From the NCBI GenBank assembly GCA_012514975.1, contig JAAYZF010000408.1, positions 1 to 33,900 on the forward strand: a DNA stretch of 33,900 nt, written 5' to 3'. The position numbers were made by a program, and so were the translations under genes. Of the stretch, positions 13,567 through 22,887 are shown in pieces (the stretch's first letter is position 1; every line of letters starts with the position of its first letter). Below the pieces are notes generated by a model, which saw only the letters and a program-made list of their open reading frames with translations, did not search any database and was not told the DNA's origin. The DNA is from a bacterium. GTDB lineage: Bacteria > Auribacterota > UBA3054 > JAAYZF01.

Positions 13567-14364
13567 TCACAGCTTCCGGTGCTCGAGCGCGCGGATGCGG
13601 GCACGCGCGTCCTTTACCGCCTCGATCGTCACGTCGGCAAGGCACATTCCCTCGTTCTCCCCGTCGCATTCGGCAACGACATCGCCCCACGGGCTGATGA
13701 TGCACGTGTGCCCGTGGCTCTCCGCGCCCGTCTCGCCGTTCACGCCGGATTGGTTGGGCGCAACGACCCACGAGAGATTCTCGATCGCGCGCGCCTGGAG
13801 GAGCGGCAGCCAATGCTTCTGCCCTGTCCGCCTGGTGAAGTCGGAGGGAATGAGCAGAACGCCCGCGCCGCGCGCAACCTGCTCGCGGTACAGCTCGGGA
13901 AACCGGAGGTCGTAGCAGATGGACATCCCGAACTCAAGCCCGCCGTGCGCCAGCGTCACCACATCGTCCCCCGGCTCGAACAGCTCGGCTTCACGGAAAC
14001 AGACCGTGTCGCCGTCGTACAGCTCGAACAGGTGCATCTTCCGGTAGCTCGCCCCGATCGTCCCGTCCGGCAGGACGAACAGAGCGGTGTTGTGGCATGC
14101 CGTGCCTGCGCGTTCGACGATCGCCCCCCAGACGACCGCGACGCCGTGCGCGCGCGACAGCTCGCAGAGCCGGTCGGTCACAGGCCCGGGCACGGGCGAC
14201 GCCGTTGCGCGGAAACCTGTGTCCCGGCCTTTGAAGAGGACATTCTCGGGGAAGACCACAAGCCCGGCGCCGTCCCGCGCCGCCTGCGCGATGAACGCGG
14301 CGCATTTCGCGATATTGGCTTCACGATCACTGCCTGATGACATCTGGACTGCCGCGATTTTCAT
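13567..14364 (-). CDS. Carbon-nitrogen hydrolase, Nit1/deaminated glutathione amidase-like
   Basis: The 265-residue protein is a nitrilase-superfamily amidase. The Glu-Lys-Cys triad is complete: E40 in VVFPENV, K109 in SYRKMHLFEL and C150 in MSICYDLRFPELYR. The YRKMHLF and CYDLRFPELYR contexts are those of the Nit1/NitFhit branch, whose members hydrolyse deaminated glutathione as metabolite repair; exact substrate remains unproved. It starts 10 nt after the pbpC stop codon without a clear ribosome site, so it is probably read by coupling as the last gene of the macroglobulin-pbpC operon. A metabolite-repair enzyme in an envelope operon has no evident functional link. Confidence 0.88.
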   Translation of the reverse strand: MKIAAVQMSSGSDREANIAKCAAFIAQAARDGAGLVVFPENVLFKGRDTGFRATASPVPGPVTDRLCELSRAHGVAVVWGAIVERAGTACHNTALFVLPDGTIGASYRKMHLFELYDGDTVCFREAELFEPGDDVVTLAHGGLEFGMSICYDLRFPELYREQVARGAGVLLIPSDFTRRTGQKHWLPLLQARAIENLSWVVAPNQSGVNGETGAESHGHTCIISPWGDVVAECDGENEGMCLADVTIEAVKDARARIRALEHRKL

Positions 14365-14374
14365 TGGATGGTGC

Positions 14375-16630
14375 TCATTCGACGGTTATTGTTGCAACGG
14401 CAGTGTTGCCGCGCTCGTCCGCGCAGACAATGCTGTGCGCGCCCTGCTGAAGGCGCCATGAAACCTCCTGATCCGCCGGTCCTGCGCTCAGAAGCGCGTC
14501 ATCGACAAACCAGTACTGCCGGGCCCCGCGCGCGCCGCCCGCGGATGCAAGGCGGATCGACTGCGCCGCGCTCGCGCTCGCGAGAATGTACGTCGAGCTG
14601 TCAGGCGGCGAGACAATGCTGAGCGCATCGCCTCCGGCAGACGCGGGCACGCCGATGCCGGCCAGATAGGTTGCGACGGCAGCGGGCCAGCGCTGCGCAA
14701 CGCCATCGCGTTCCCCCTGCATGCCGGCAATGCCGTGCATCGTGCATGGCGCCGGGTCGGAAACCCCGGCAATGTACGCCGCATGGATACAGCGCGTGCA
14801 GGCGGATGACGCCGGCCTGCCGCTGAGCGTGCACGTGTCCCTCCTGGCGATGCCGGCCGGCTGGCGGAACCACGGGGCGAGGCCGTGTGGATAGAGCGCG
14901 CGCATCAGGTCGAACGCCAGCGGCGCTGCCGCCTCGATGCCGACGAGCGCCGGCGCCGGCGTTCCGTCAGGATTGCCGAGCCAGACGGCGGCGACGTACT
15001 CGGGATTCCAGGCGACCGTCCACGCATCACGCGCGCCCGCCGATGTGCCGGTCTTCCACGCAATGCGCGGCATGCGGGCATCGGCAGCATGGCCCGCAAG
15101 CGCCAGCGCGCGCTCATCGCCGCCGAGGATGTCCGTGACGAGCCACGCAGCCTCCTCCGAGAAGATGCGCCTCCCCGGCGCCGCGGGTTGGCCGCCGAGC
15201 AGACGGTAGGGCGCGTACACGCCGCCACGCGCGAGGCACGCATATGCATTCGCCAGATCGAGCGGCGAAACAGCGGCCGCGCCGAGCACGACGGTCGCAT
15301 CGTCTGCGTACCGCGGCGCAGCGGCTGACGCGAGGCCCAGGCTGCCCAGCAGCGTGGTGAACGAGCGCGTGCCGGCCTCGCGCACGATGTGCAGCGCGGG
15401 GATGTTGAGCGAATCGACGAGCGCGGCGCGCGCAGTGACAAGGCCGGAGAACTCCTTCGCGTAATTGCGGGGCTGGTAGTCGCCCATGCGCACCGGCACA
15501 TCAGCGATCATCGTGCCGGGTGTCAGCATTCCGCGGTCGAACCCGAGGGCGTAGGCAAAGGTTTTTAGGGCGGAGCCGGGCGAGCGGCGCGCCGCCGCCG
15601 CGTTCACCTGGCCCGCGTGCGCCTCGTCGCGATAGTCAGGCGAGCCGATGAGGGCGATGACGCCGCCGGTCCTGACATCAATGATGACGGCCGCGCAGCC
15701 GTGCACGCCGTGCGCTGCCATACGCGCGGCGTGGCGCCGCACGAGCTGCTCCGCGCGGCGCTGGACGCCGGCGTCGAGCGTGGTGACCTGCGCACCCGTC
15801 CGCCCGCGCCCGCGGCGTGAAAGGACGAGATCGCAGAAATGCGGCGCGGCAAACGGCAGCGGCTGGCGCGCGACAGCCAGCGACTGCCGCGTCGCCGCGG
15901 CACGCTGGGCCGGCGTGATGAACCCGCATGCCTCCATGCGGTCAAATACGTATTCCCGCCGCGCACGCGCAGCCTCGCAGTGCCGGTCGGGGCGGAATCG
16001 CGATGGCGACTGGAGCAGGCCGATCAGCAGCGCGCTCTCGCCAAGCGTGAGGTCCCGCGCCGCCTTGGCGAAATAACAGCGGCTGGCCGCCTCGATGCCG
16101 CGCAGATTCGCTCCAAACGGCGCACGGTTCAGATACTGCTCGAGAATCGCATCCTTGCCGAGAATCCGCTCGAGCTGCACTGCGCGGAATGCCTCGATGA
16201 GCTTCGCGCGCAGCGTGCGCCGCCGCGGCTCCATCATGCGGATCACCTGCATCGAGATCGTTGATGCGCCTGACGCCGGCCTGCCAAGGCGCAGATCGAG
16301 CCACGCCGCGCGGGCAATGGCGGCCAGGTCAACGCCGTGGTGGCTGTAGAACCGTTTGTCCTCGGCGGCGACAAGGGCGCGCACAGCCCAGTCGCTCGTC
16401 TCGGCAAGGGACACGGGCGTGCACACGACATCACCGTCGCCGAGCGTGACGCGCAGCGGCCGGCCATCGCTGCTGAGCAGGCGCAGCGAAGCGGGATAGC
16501 GCCCGAGTTCCGCGCGCGGGAACGGCAGCGCGGGAAGCACGAACGCGGCAGCAATCACCCCTGCCGCGCAGCCGGACGCGCACAGCAGGGCAATCGGCCG
16601 CCATCCCGTCCTGGGAATCCTGGTGTCCAT
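14375..16630 (-). CDS. pbpC: Penicillin-binding protein 1C (bifunctional class A PBP)
   Basis: This periplasmic, membrane-anchored enzyme polymerises and cross-links peptidoglycan. Its 751 residues show an N-terminal anchor (about 12-35), a GT51 transglycosylase domain with E90 in AAEDKRFYSHHGVD and GASTISMQVIRM, ILEQYLNRAPFG and AASRCYFAKAA, then a transpeptidase with SALK (353-356), SLN (407-409) and KTG (526-528). A final BiPBP_C-type beta domain (about 660-751) is typical of PBP1C. ATG 16630 is chosen, 1 nt after the macroglobulin stop codon, because the anchor follows at once; upstream in-frame codons lie inside that gene. The macroglobulin-pbpC order matches the pairing known from E. 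coli (yfhM-pbpC). Confidence 0.94.
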   Translation of the reverse strand: MDTRIPRTGWRPIALLCASGCAAGVIAAAFVLPALPFPRAELGRYPASLRLLSSDGRPLRVTLGDGDVVCTPVSLAETSDWAVRALVAAEDKRFYSHHGVDLAAIARAAWLDLRLGRPASGASTISMQVIRMMEPRRRTLRAKLIEAFRAVQLERILGKDAILEQYLNRAPFGANLRGIEAASRCYFAKAARDLTLGESALLIGLLQSPSRFRPDRHCEAARARREYVFDRMEACGFITPAQRAAATRQSLAVARQPLPFAAPHFCDLVLSRRGRGRTGAQVTTLDAGVQRRAEQLVRRHAARMAAHGVHGCAAVIIDVRTGGVIALIGSPDYRDEAHAGQVNAAAARRSPGSALKTFAYALGFDRGMLTPGTMIADVPVRMGDYQPRNYAKEFSGLVTARAALVDSLNIPALHIVREAGTRSFTTLLGSLGLASAAAPRYADDATVVLGAAAVSPLDLANAYACLARGGVYAPYRLLGGQPAAPGRRIFSEEAAWLVTDILGGDERALALAGHAADARMPRIAWKTGTSAGARDAWTVAWNPEYVAAVWLGNPDGTPAPALVGIEAAAPLAFDLMRALYPHGLAPWFRQPAGIARRDTCTLSGRPASSACTRCIHAAYIAGVSDPAPCTMHGIAGMQGERDGVAQRWPAAVATYLAGIGVPASAGGDALSIVSPPDSSTYILASASAAQSIRLASAGGARGARQYWFVDDALLSAGPADQEVSWRLQQGAHSIVCADERGNTAVATITVE

Positions 16631-16631
16631 G

Positions 16632-19600
16632 TCAGTACGCTGCTTCAACCACGAGATTCGTCCTGCCGTGCACGCTGCGCGCCTCGAGGTCGTACATGCA
16701 CTCGGCCGAGACCGCAGGATACACGTATGCACCCGGCGTCACGGCGCGCGCGGCATAGTAGAACGCTTTCCGGCCCTTGAGACTGTCGATGAAGACAATC
16801 ATCCGGTCATCCCGCTGCTCGACGTTCTGCACTGCGACAAGTTCATTCCGGCGCTCGGCGACCCAGGGGATGATCTGCGACGTGCGCAGTTCGGTGTTTT
16901 CGATTTCAAGCCCCGCGGGCAGCAGGTCTTCGACAACAATGTTCGCGCGTTCCTCGGTGCCTGTGTCAAGCGCGACTTTGACGACGACGAGTTCGCCCTG
17001 CGCAAGCGCGGCCGCTCCGCGCGCCTTGCCGCTCACATCGAGCAGCTCGCGGCGGACACTGATCAGCCGGTCGCATTCGTTCGTCGCCGCGGCAAGCGGC
17101 ACGCCCTGTGCCCGCCAGTAGTAATAAAGCTTCCCCGCCCCGCGGTTTGTAATGGAAACCGTGCCGGCCACCTTCGATTCCCACGCGTTCGTCTCGGGCA
17201 CGGCGGCATGACCGCCACTCCAGGCAATCAAGCCGGACATGGTGTGTTCAGCGCCGCGCTGCATGCGCGCATATCTCCCGAGGGCGGCGGCGAGCCATGC
17301 GCGTTCCTGCGTGGCAAGCCAGCCGCCGCCATTCATGAGTGCCTGGGCCTGCGGAACGAGCTGCGCGACAATGGGCGCCTGGGGATCGATGTCGAGCCAG
17401 ACGAACAGCAGGACCGCGATCGACCGTGCGCCGCTGTTGAGCGGGCCGGACGCATCGCGCCGCGTCGCGCGGGCCGCAACAGGCGTGACAGGCGCGAGCA
17501 TCGCCGCCGCGTCGCGTCGTGTGCCGCACGCGGCAAGCGCGCCCGCAAGGTTCAGCCGCGAAGGCACATCGAGCTGGTCGGCAATCTCGCTGAGCCGCGC
17601 CGTCCACGCCTCGACACGCCTGCCTGCCGTCGCGAGCACCCAGCATGCATACGACCGCACCGCCATGCGCTCGCGCCATGCATCTTCCGCCTTGGGATCG
17701 CGCTGCGGAACAGGCTGCGAGACAAGCTGTTCGAGATAGCGGAGCGCCGCGTTCAGTTGGTCTCCCGGCACCTCATGGCCGTTGCGTTGCGCCTCAACAA
17801 GGAAATGCGCCGCATACGCCGAGCCCCACGCGTAGGCACCGATGCTCCGCGGCCACGTCGAGAAACCGCCGTCGGGCTCCTGCATCGACAGGACGCGCAG
17901 AATGCCGCTCTGGACATGGCGCGCAAGCTCCTCCGGCCCGAGGCTGCCCGGCCGCACGGCCCCGGCAAGATCCCCGAGGAACAGCAGTGGCAGCGATGCC
18001 GAAACCGTCTGCTCGAGACAGCCGTACGGGTATTCAAGCAGATCGGCGATGCCACCCGCAAGTTCGAGCGACGGCATGCCGGAGCAGCGCAACACGGCGC
18101 GCTCCGTCCCCGGCAGCCATGTGTACGGCGCAGCAAGCGCTACGGCGGCGCCGGGCTCGACCGCGCCGAACGCACCGTGCGCCGTCAGCCCCGCCGCGGG
18201 CCGGACAGGCAGCTCGATCACCTCGTCATAGGTCTCGGCGCCCGCTGCGGCATGCACGGTCACCCGCGCAACACCGGCGCTGGAAAGGGCGTTCACGTCA
18301 AGAGCCAGCAGCGCCTGCCCGTCCCTCGCGACGGCGATGTTCGTTGCCGCAGGCATGATGCTGACGGGCCCGTCGCACGTGACGGACATCCTGACGGCCG
18401 CATCGCCGCCCGTTTCATTGGAAATCTGGACTGGCATGCCGCACCGGTCGTCCGGCGCGAGGAATCTGGGCAGACTCGTCCTGACGACCAGCGGCCGCTT
18501 GACGGTGACGTACGCGCTCGTCGCTCCGAGCTGCGCAACGCTCGCGGATGTCGCCATCACGCGCAGCCTGCCGGTGAACTCGGGCACGGGAAGAGACACA
18601 ACGGCCGTCCCGTTCGACGCGGCCATCACGCTGCCCGCCCACAGGGCGACGGGCTTGAACCGCCGCGCGCTTACCGGGTTCAGCCGCACACGGAGCTCCT
18701 CCTCATACACGCCGTCGCCGCCGGGCGCCGACTTCAGCGCCACAAGCGTCTTCTCCCACTCGGGGAGCAGCAGGCTGTACACGTCGAACGCGTCAACGCC
18801 CAGCCGGCGCTGCTGCTCGAAGTACGCCAGCGGATCAGGCGTCTCGAAATCCGTGAGCATGCAAATGCCTTCATCAACCGCAGCCACGCTGAATTCCGTC
18901 TGCTGCGCCGCGGCGGCAACCTGGATCGTGACGGAAAGCGTGCTCTGCGGGCGGAGCACTGCCGGGGCATCGAGCGCAAGCACCGCCCGCTTGTCCGGCC
19001 GGGAAACGCGCAGGGCAATAGTGCCGCTGGCGCGATGGGGGCTGCGCATCTTCTCCGCCATGACGGGCCTGAGCACGCAGACGGAACAGTAGACGTTCGG
19101 CGCGAATGCATCCGTAACGGGTATCTCGATCTCGCGCGTGTTCTCCCGCATCTCCAGCACACGCGATTCGATGATGCGGTCGGACTCGATGGTGAAGAGC
19201 GCTGTGCCGGCGAAGGGCGCCTTGATGACGAGCCGCGCCGTCTGCCCCGGGAGGTACGTCTTCCTGTCAAGGTCAAGCTCGGCGCGTCCGGGCCGTTCCC
19301 GCGACCATGACACCCAGGCGTCGTCCGGCGACCCTGCATACATCTCGATCGATGCGCCGGCAACTCTCTCCGCCGCGCCAACGCTCAGCAGATACTGCCC
19401 GGCGGACGAACAGACGATGGAGCACACGCCCGTGCCCGCGACGAGCGCAACGTCCTGCGTGGCCACCGCGGAGAGCACGCGCTCGGATTCGTATTCGTAC
19501 CGCCCGTCGCTGCGTTTCTTGAGGACTGTCGACCACGAGATCTTGCTGAGCACGGCGGATGCCTGTCCCACCGCGGCAGGCGAACCATCGGGCAGGACCG

Positions 19601-22040
19601 CCGCAACATCCAGCCGAACCGGCTCTCCCGCCCGCACCGCATCACCGTCAAAGCCCGGCTGCACGCCGAGATACGCGTCATACACGTCAACCATCCGCGT
19701 CGTAAAAGCCGAGACGGCACGGCCGCTGCCCTCGCGCACGGTCGCGCTGAGCACAGCCTTGATCGCCGACGGCGGGCGCCACGTCGCAACGACCTCGGCG
19801 ACAAACTGCGTCGCGCCGTCCGCGTCAAGCATCCCGCTGCCGGCCACGCGCTCGATCTCGGGGAATTTCCTCTCGCCGTCCCCGAACACGTAGCCGCTCC
19901 ACCGCGGATGCGTGAACGCCACGGGAACAAACCGCACGGACGCCTCGACCGGCTGCCCCGCCGCGGGCCTGCCGAACAGAAACTCCGCAAGAACGGTGAA
20001 CGGGAATGATGCGCTCGCACGCGCCGTGTCAGTCGTCACGCCCGCCTTGATCTGCGGCGGAACGAAGTCCTCGATGCTCACCGTCGTCGAGCCGAGCAGC
20101 GTCTCGGTGCCTGGCATGAGCAGTTCAAAGGTATAACGGCCCGTGCGGAGAAACACGGGCAGGTCGCTGTCCAGCGCCGCCGTGCCCTGCGCGCTGAGCA
20201 TGGCATTCAGCGTGCGGTATGGACGCCCGTCCGGCTTGGTGACGCGGAGCACGACGGGAAACGGCTCCGGGCAGTTCATCTCGCGGTCGCGCACGATGGC
20301 CTTCACATGCGCCGTCTCGCCCGGCCGGTAGATGCCGCGGTCGGTGAACACGGACGCCTCGCAGCCCCGGCTGAGATACGCGATGCCGTCGGTGCCCCTA
20401 TCGCGTTCGAGCTTCGCGCCGTCCAGCCTGAGATATGACAGGTCGCTCCCGCGCTCGGCGACGACGACATACGGCACCGAGCCCGTGGCCGCGAAATCGC
20501 CGGTGAAGCGCACGATGCCGTTCGTGCCCGTGACACCAACCGCCGCTGCCTGGTTCTGCGCCGAGTACACACGCACCGTCACGTCGGCAATGGGGCCGGC
20601 CGTGCGGATCGAGTTTGCCCACACGAGCATATCCTTGTCTGACTGGCGCACGGAGAGCCCGATGTCGGTGGCGACGACGAGCTGGCGTTCGTCGCCCGTT
20701 CTGTCCGCGGAGACGGTGAGAAGAAATGCGCCCGATACGTGTCCGCCCGTCAGATCATCGAGCCGCACGAACACTTGCGTCGCCACGTTCGGCTCGAACG
20801 GCACCGGGTACTCGTGGCTGGCCACAAGCTGACTGAGCCTGCTGTGCCCGCCCCCCGGCCACCAGCCGCTCCAGCGCGATTCCTGGTACGCGAAGTGCAC
20901 CAGGTTGTTCGGGTAGATCCGTTCCGCCGCGAGGGCGATCCTGGGCACGTTCACGCACTCGATCGCGACGAGCTTGCTGCCCGCGGTGGAGAGATACGTT
21001 CCCTGGCCGGCGAAGCGGGTCGCAGCCGCCCGGTCAGGCATGTACACCGTGCGTGTAACAGCCGCCTGCAACGCGGTGTTGTTCCTGCCCTTCAGCCCTT
21101 GCGTGAACGTGACGGTGTACGTCTTGCCTGGCTGGAACGCGCCGGTCAGTCTGCACCCGCTCTCGCGCCAGCCATGGATCTGTTCAACGGTGAACGCGAC
21201 ACTGGGAGAGATGGTAATGCAGTCGCGCAGCGTGCTGAAGTCGAGCGGTGCGGTGAATTCCGCGCTGATGGCGCACGGCCCGAATGGATCGCTCTGCCCT
21301 GCGATGGAATCCAGCGCAAGCCCCTGTCTGAGCTTGAGCTCCCTGCTCACTGCGTGCTCCGTGCCGAGCGGCCCGGCGGCGCTGCGCAATCCCTCGGCAA
21401 TCGTCACGGTGATGTCGTCGCGCGAAAGCCATTCGGTCTCGATGAGCACATCACGCGACTCGGCCCTGCCGGCAAGCTCATAGCCAACCGGCTCGCCGTC
21501 GCACGTGACGGTCACGAAACCTTTCATCTGCTTGGCCATGGGCGCGCTGGAGAAGCGAAGGCGGAGCGTCGCATGGCGGTCCTTGCCGTCCACCTGCGTC
21601 ACATCAAGCAGTTCGAGCGGTCGAGTGTGGAACGTGAAGCGCGGCGGCCCTGCCAGGCCTGCACGGCGGGTGAACGATTCATCGAGCGCGGCGCCGAACG
21701 CGGTGCATTCGCGCCACGGCGCCGCGGGCTCGAACACGAGTTCATCCTCCGCCAGCCAGCAGAACCGGCCGGCAACCGCGGGCGTGAAGCTCACCGGGCC
21801 GCTGGACGTCCACCCGCCGATTTCGCCGCGCGGGGCGACGGGCTCGCTGAAACGCCACGTGAGCGCGGCTTTGTTGCTGACCATCGCGCCCTCGCCGGGC
21901 GTGAACGCAACGGCAACGGGCTTGCGCCCGCCCTGCCGGTCAAACCATCGGACAAGCTTGAGTACCGCGTAGCCGTTGATCAACAGGAACGCGCAGCAAA
22001 GAAGAAACCACTGTCTGCGTACCGCCCGGCTGGATTGCAT
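16632..22040 (-). CDS. Bacterial alpha-2-macroglobulin with intact thioester motif
   Basis: Bacterial alpha-2-macroglobulins trap foreign proteases in the periplasm and work beside PBP1C, which repairs the wall. The 1802-residue protein has an N-terminal membrane segment (about 10-30, WFLLCCAFLLINGYAVL), an Ig-like domain region, a series of MG domains with the bacterial hallmark DRGIYRPGETAHVKAIVRD, and the thioester motif YGCLEQ with C1341 and Q1344, followed by the alpha-helical thioester domain. No clear lipobox is seen, so it appears to be anchored by its helix and not by lipid. ATG 22040 is chosen because AGAGG (22049-22045) precedes it; an in-frame ATG at 22070 overlaps the -10 box. 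The pbpC start follows its stop by 1 nt. Confidence 0.93.
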   Translation of the reverse strand: MQSSRAVRRQWFLLCCAFLLINGYAVLKLVRWFDRQGGRKPVAVAFTPGEGAMVSNKAALTWRFSEPVAPRGEIGGWTSSGPVSFTPAVAGRFCWLAEDELVFEPAAPWRECTAFGAALDESFTRRAGLAGPPRFTFHTRPLELLDVTQVDGKDRHATLRLRFSSAPMAKQMKGFVTVTCDGEPVGYELAGRAESRDVLIETEWLSRDDITVTIAEGLRSAAGPLGTEHAVSRELKLRQGLALDSIAGQSDPFGPCAISAEFTAPLDFSTLRDCITISPSVAFTVEQIHGWRESGCRLTGAFQPGKTYTVTFTQGLKGRNNTALQAAVTRTVYMPDRAAATRFAGQGTYLSTAGSKLVAIECVNVPRIALAAERIYPNNLVHFAYQESRWSGWWPGGGHSRLSQLVASHEYPVPFEPNVATQVFVRLDDLTGGHVSGAFLLTVSADRTGDERQLVVATDIGLSVRQSDKDMLVWANSIRTAGPIADVTVRVYSAQNQAAAVGVTGTNGIVRFTGDFAATGSVPYVVVAERGSDLSYLRLDGAKLERDRGTDGIAYLSRGCEASVFTDRGIYRPGETAHVKAIVRDREMNCPEPFPVVLRVTKPDGRPYRTLNAMLSAQGTAALDSDLPVFLRTGRYTFELLMPGTETLLGSTTVSIEDFVPPQIKAGVTTDTARASASFPFTVLAEFLFGRPAAGQPVEASVRFVPVAFTHPRWSGYVFGDGERKFPEIERVAGSGMLDADGATQFVAEVVATWRPPSAIKAVLSATVREGSGRAVSAFTTRMVDVYDAYLGVQPGFDGDAVRAGEPVRLDVAAVLPDGSPAAVGQASAVLSKISWSTVLKKRSDGRYEYESERVLSAVATQDVALVAGTGVCSIVCSSAGQYLLSVGAAERVAGASIEMYAGSPDDAWVSWSRERPGRAELDLDRKTYLPGQTARLVIKAPFAGTALFTIESDRIIESRVLEMRENTREIEIPVTDAFAPNVYCSVCVLRPVMAEKMRSPHRASGTIALRVSRPDKRAVLALDAPAVLRPQSTLSVTIQVAAAAQQTEFSVAAVDEGICMLTDFETPDPLAYFEQQRRLGVDAFDVYSLLLPEWEKTLVALKSAPGGDGVYEEELRVRLNPVSARRFKPVALWAGSVMAASNGTAVVSLPVPEFTGRLRVMATSASVAQLGATSAYVTVKRPLVVRTSLPRFLAPDDRCGMPVQISNETGGDAAVRMSVTCDGPVSIMPAATNIAVARDGQALLALDVNALSSAGVARVTVHAAAGAETYDEVIELPVRPAAGLTAHGAFGAVEPGAAVALAAPYTWLPGTERAVLRCSGMPSLELAGGIADLLEYPYGCLEQTVSASLPLLFLGDLAGAVRPGSLGPEELARHVQSGILRVLSMQEPDGGFSTWPRSIGAYAWGSAYAAHFLVEAQRNGHEVPGDQLNAALRYLEQLVSQPVPQRDPKAEDAWRERMAVRSYACWVLATAGRRVEAWTARLSEIADQLDVPSRLNLAGALAACGTRRDAAAMLAPVTPVAARATRRDASGPLNSGARSIAVLLFVWLDIDPQAPIVAQLVPQAQALMNGGGWLATQERAWLAAALGRYARMQRGAEHTMSGLIAWSGGHAAVPETNAWESKVAGTVSITNRGAGKLYYYWRAQGVPLAAATNECDRLISVRRELLDVSGKARGAAALAQGELVVVKVALDTGTEERANIVVEDLLPAGLEIENTELRTSQIIPWVAERRNELVAVQNVEQRDDRMIVFIDSLKGRKAFYYAARAVTPGAYVYPAVSAECMYDLEARSVHGRTNLVVEAAY

Positions 22041-22068
22041 GATGCCTCTGTTACAGGTTTTACAGAGC

Positions 22069-22077
22069 ATTATACCA
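22069..22077 (-). promoter_or_regulatory. Extended -10 promoter of the macroglobulin operon
   Basis: On the minus strand TGG-TATAAT (22077-22069) forms an extended -10 box. The -35 region is weak (TCTTTC). The predicted start near 22062 gives a leader of about 22 nt carrying AGAGG. The -10 overlaps an upstream in-frame ATG, which excludes that ATG as the start codon. Confidence 0.55.
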
Positions 22078-22198
22078 CAAAGGATGGGCAGGAAAGAGGG
22101 AAGAAGGACGAAGAGGACGAAGGGGACCTGAAGGACGGGTACGGCAGAAACCGCTCAGCCACACGGCAGATCACAGATCATGAATCATAAATGCCACC

Positions 22199-22768
22199 TC
22201 ACTTCCCCAGCTCCGGATGCTCCATGAAGGCGTAGGCAATCAAATGGCAAATGTTAAGATGGGCGTCCTCGACCACGCCGTAGTGCGCCGAGTTGACGAC
22301 GAGCACCTGCTCAGCGATGCCGGCAAGCGCGCCGCCTTTGCCGCCGACGAGCGCGATGGTCCTCATGCCGTTCCTCGTTCCCCACTCGAACGCTTTGACA
22401 AGATTGGGCGAGCTGCCGCTGACGCTCATGGTGAAGAGGACGTCGCCGGGCTTGGCATGGTTCTCGAGCTGGCGGACGAAGATATCGGCATAGTCGTAGT
22501 CGTTGCCGATCGCGGTGATCCAGCCGATGTTGTCATTGAGCGACATGCAGCGGAAACGCCTGCCGAGCTTGTCAGATGCGCCTTTGCCGAGATCGGTGAC
22601 AAAGTGCTGCGCGGTGCCGGCACTGCCGCCGTTGCCGAAGACGAAGATCATGCGGTCTTCCTTGAGCGCAACGCGGAGCGTCTCGATGGCCCCGCTGATC
22701 TGTTCGAGCGGAAGGTGATCGAGCGCCGCCTTGTATGTTTCGAGGTACCCTTTGAGCCAGTCAATCAT
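22199..22768 (-). CDS. SIS-domain sugar-phosphate isomerase, GmhA-like
   Basis: The 189-residue protein is a single SIS domain of the phosphoheptose isomerase (GmhA) type, which converts sedoheptulose 7-phosphate for heptose synthesis. Visible motifs: FVFGNGGSAGTAQHF (43-56), the phosphate-binding SVSGSSPNLVKA and the C-terminal EDAHLNICHLIAY helix with the expected His. The catalytic Glu of E. coli GmhA (HFAEEL) is Asp here (HFVTDL, D59), so activity on heptose is not certain. The ATG at 22768, preceded by GGCGGA, is preferred to the upstream frame, which lacks SIS character. It is divergent from a TIM-barrel epimerase-like gene. Confidence 0.85.
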   Translation of the reverse strand: MIDWLKGYLETYKAALDHLPLEQISGAIETLRVALKEDRMIFVFGNGGSAGTAQHFVTDLGKGASDKLGRRFRCMSLNDNIGWITAIGNDYDYADIFVRQLENHAKPGDVLFTMSVSGSSPNLVKAFEWGTRNGMRTIALVGGKGGALAGIAEQVLVVNSAHYGVVEDAHLNICHLIAYAFMEHPELGK

Positions 22769-22801
22769 GATCGGTCCGCCTGATCGGTTCCAGAATGTGG
22801 A

Positions 22802-22819
22802 GGCACAGTCCCCTGTGCC
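22802..22819. repeat. Perfect 7-bp inverted repeat GGCACAG-TCCC-CTGTGCC
   Basis: The palindrome lies between the predicted minus-strand start (near 22839) and the SIS start codon, hence in the 5' leader of that mRNA. It could be an RNA hairpin or an operator; it could also be one copy of a dispersed repeat. Confidence 0.6.
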
Positions 22820-22845
22820 AATGCCGTACAGAATATGTAGTTCAT

Positions 22846-22854
22846 AGTATAGCA
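22846..22854 (-). promoter_or_regulatory. Extended -10 element of the SIS isomerase gene
   Basis: On the minus strand TGC-TATACT (22854-22846). No good -35 is seen at 17 nt (TACCAT). It overlaps the region used by the opposite promoter, so divergent transcription here may compete. Confidence 0.5.
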
Positions 22855-22872
22855 TGATGCGGCGGAAAATGG

Positions 22873-22878
22873 TACAAT
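22873..22878 (+). promoter_or_regulatory. -10 box of the ketose epimerase-like gene
   Basis: TACAAT at 22873-22878 stands 9 nt before ATG 22888. No clear -35 is seen. Transcription would start about 3 nt before the start codon, a nearly leaderless mRNA. Confidence 0.5.
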
Positions 22879-22887
22879 TGAGCCGCC

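Noticed and set aside
22041-22070. Alternative upstream ATG (22070) for the macroglobulin
   Set aside because: The codon overlaps the TATAAT -10 box, so it would not be in the mRNA; ATG 22040 has AGAGG at the right distance.
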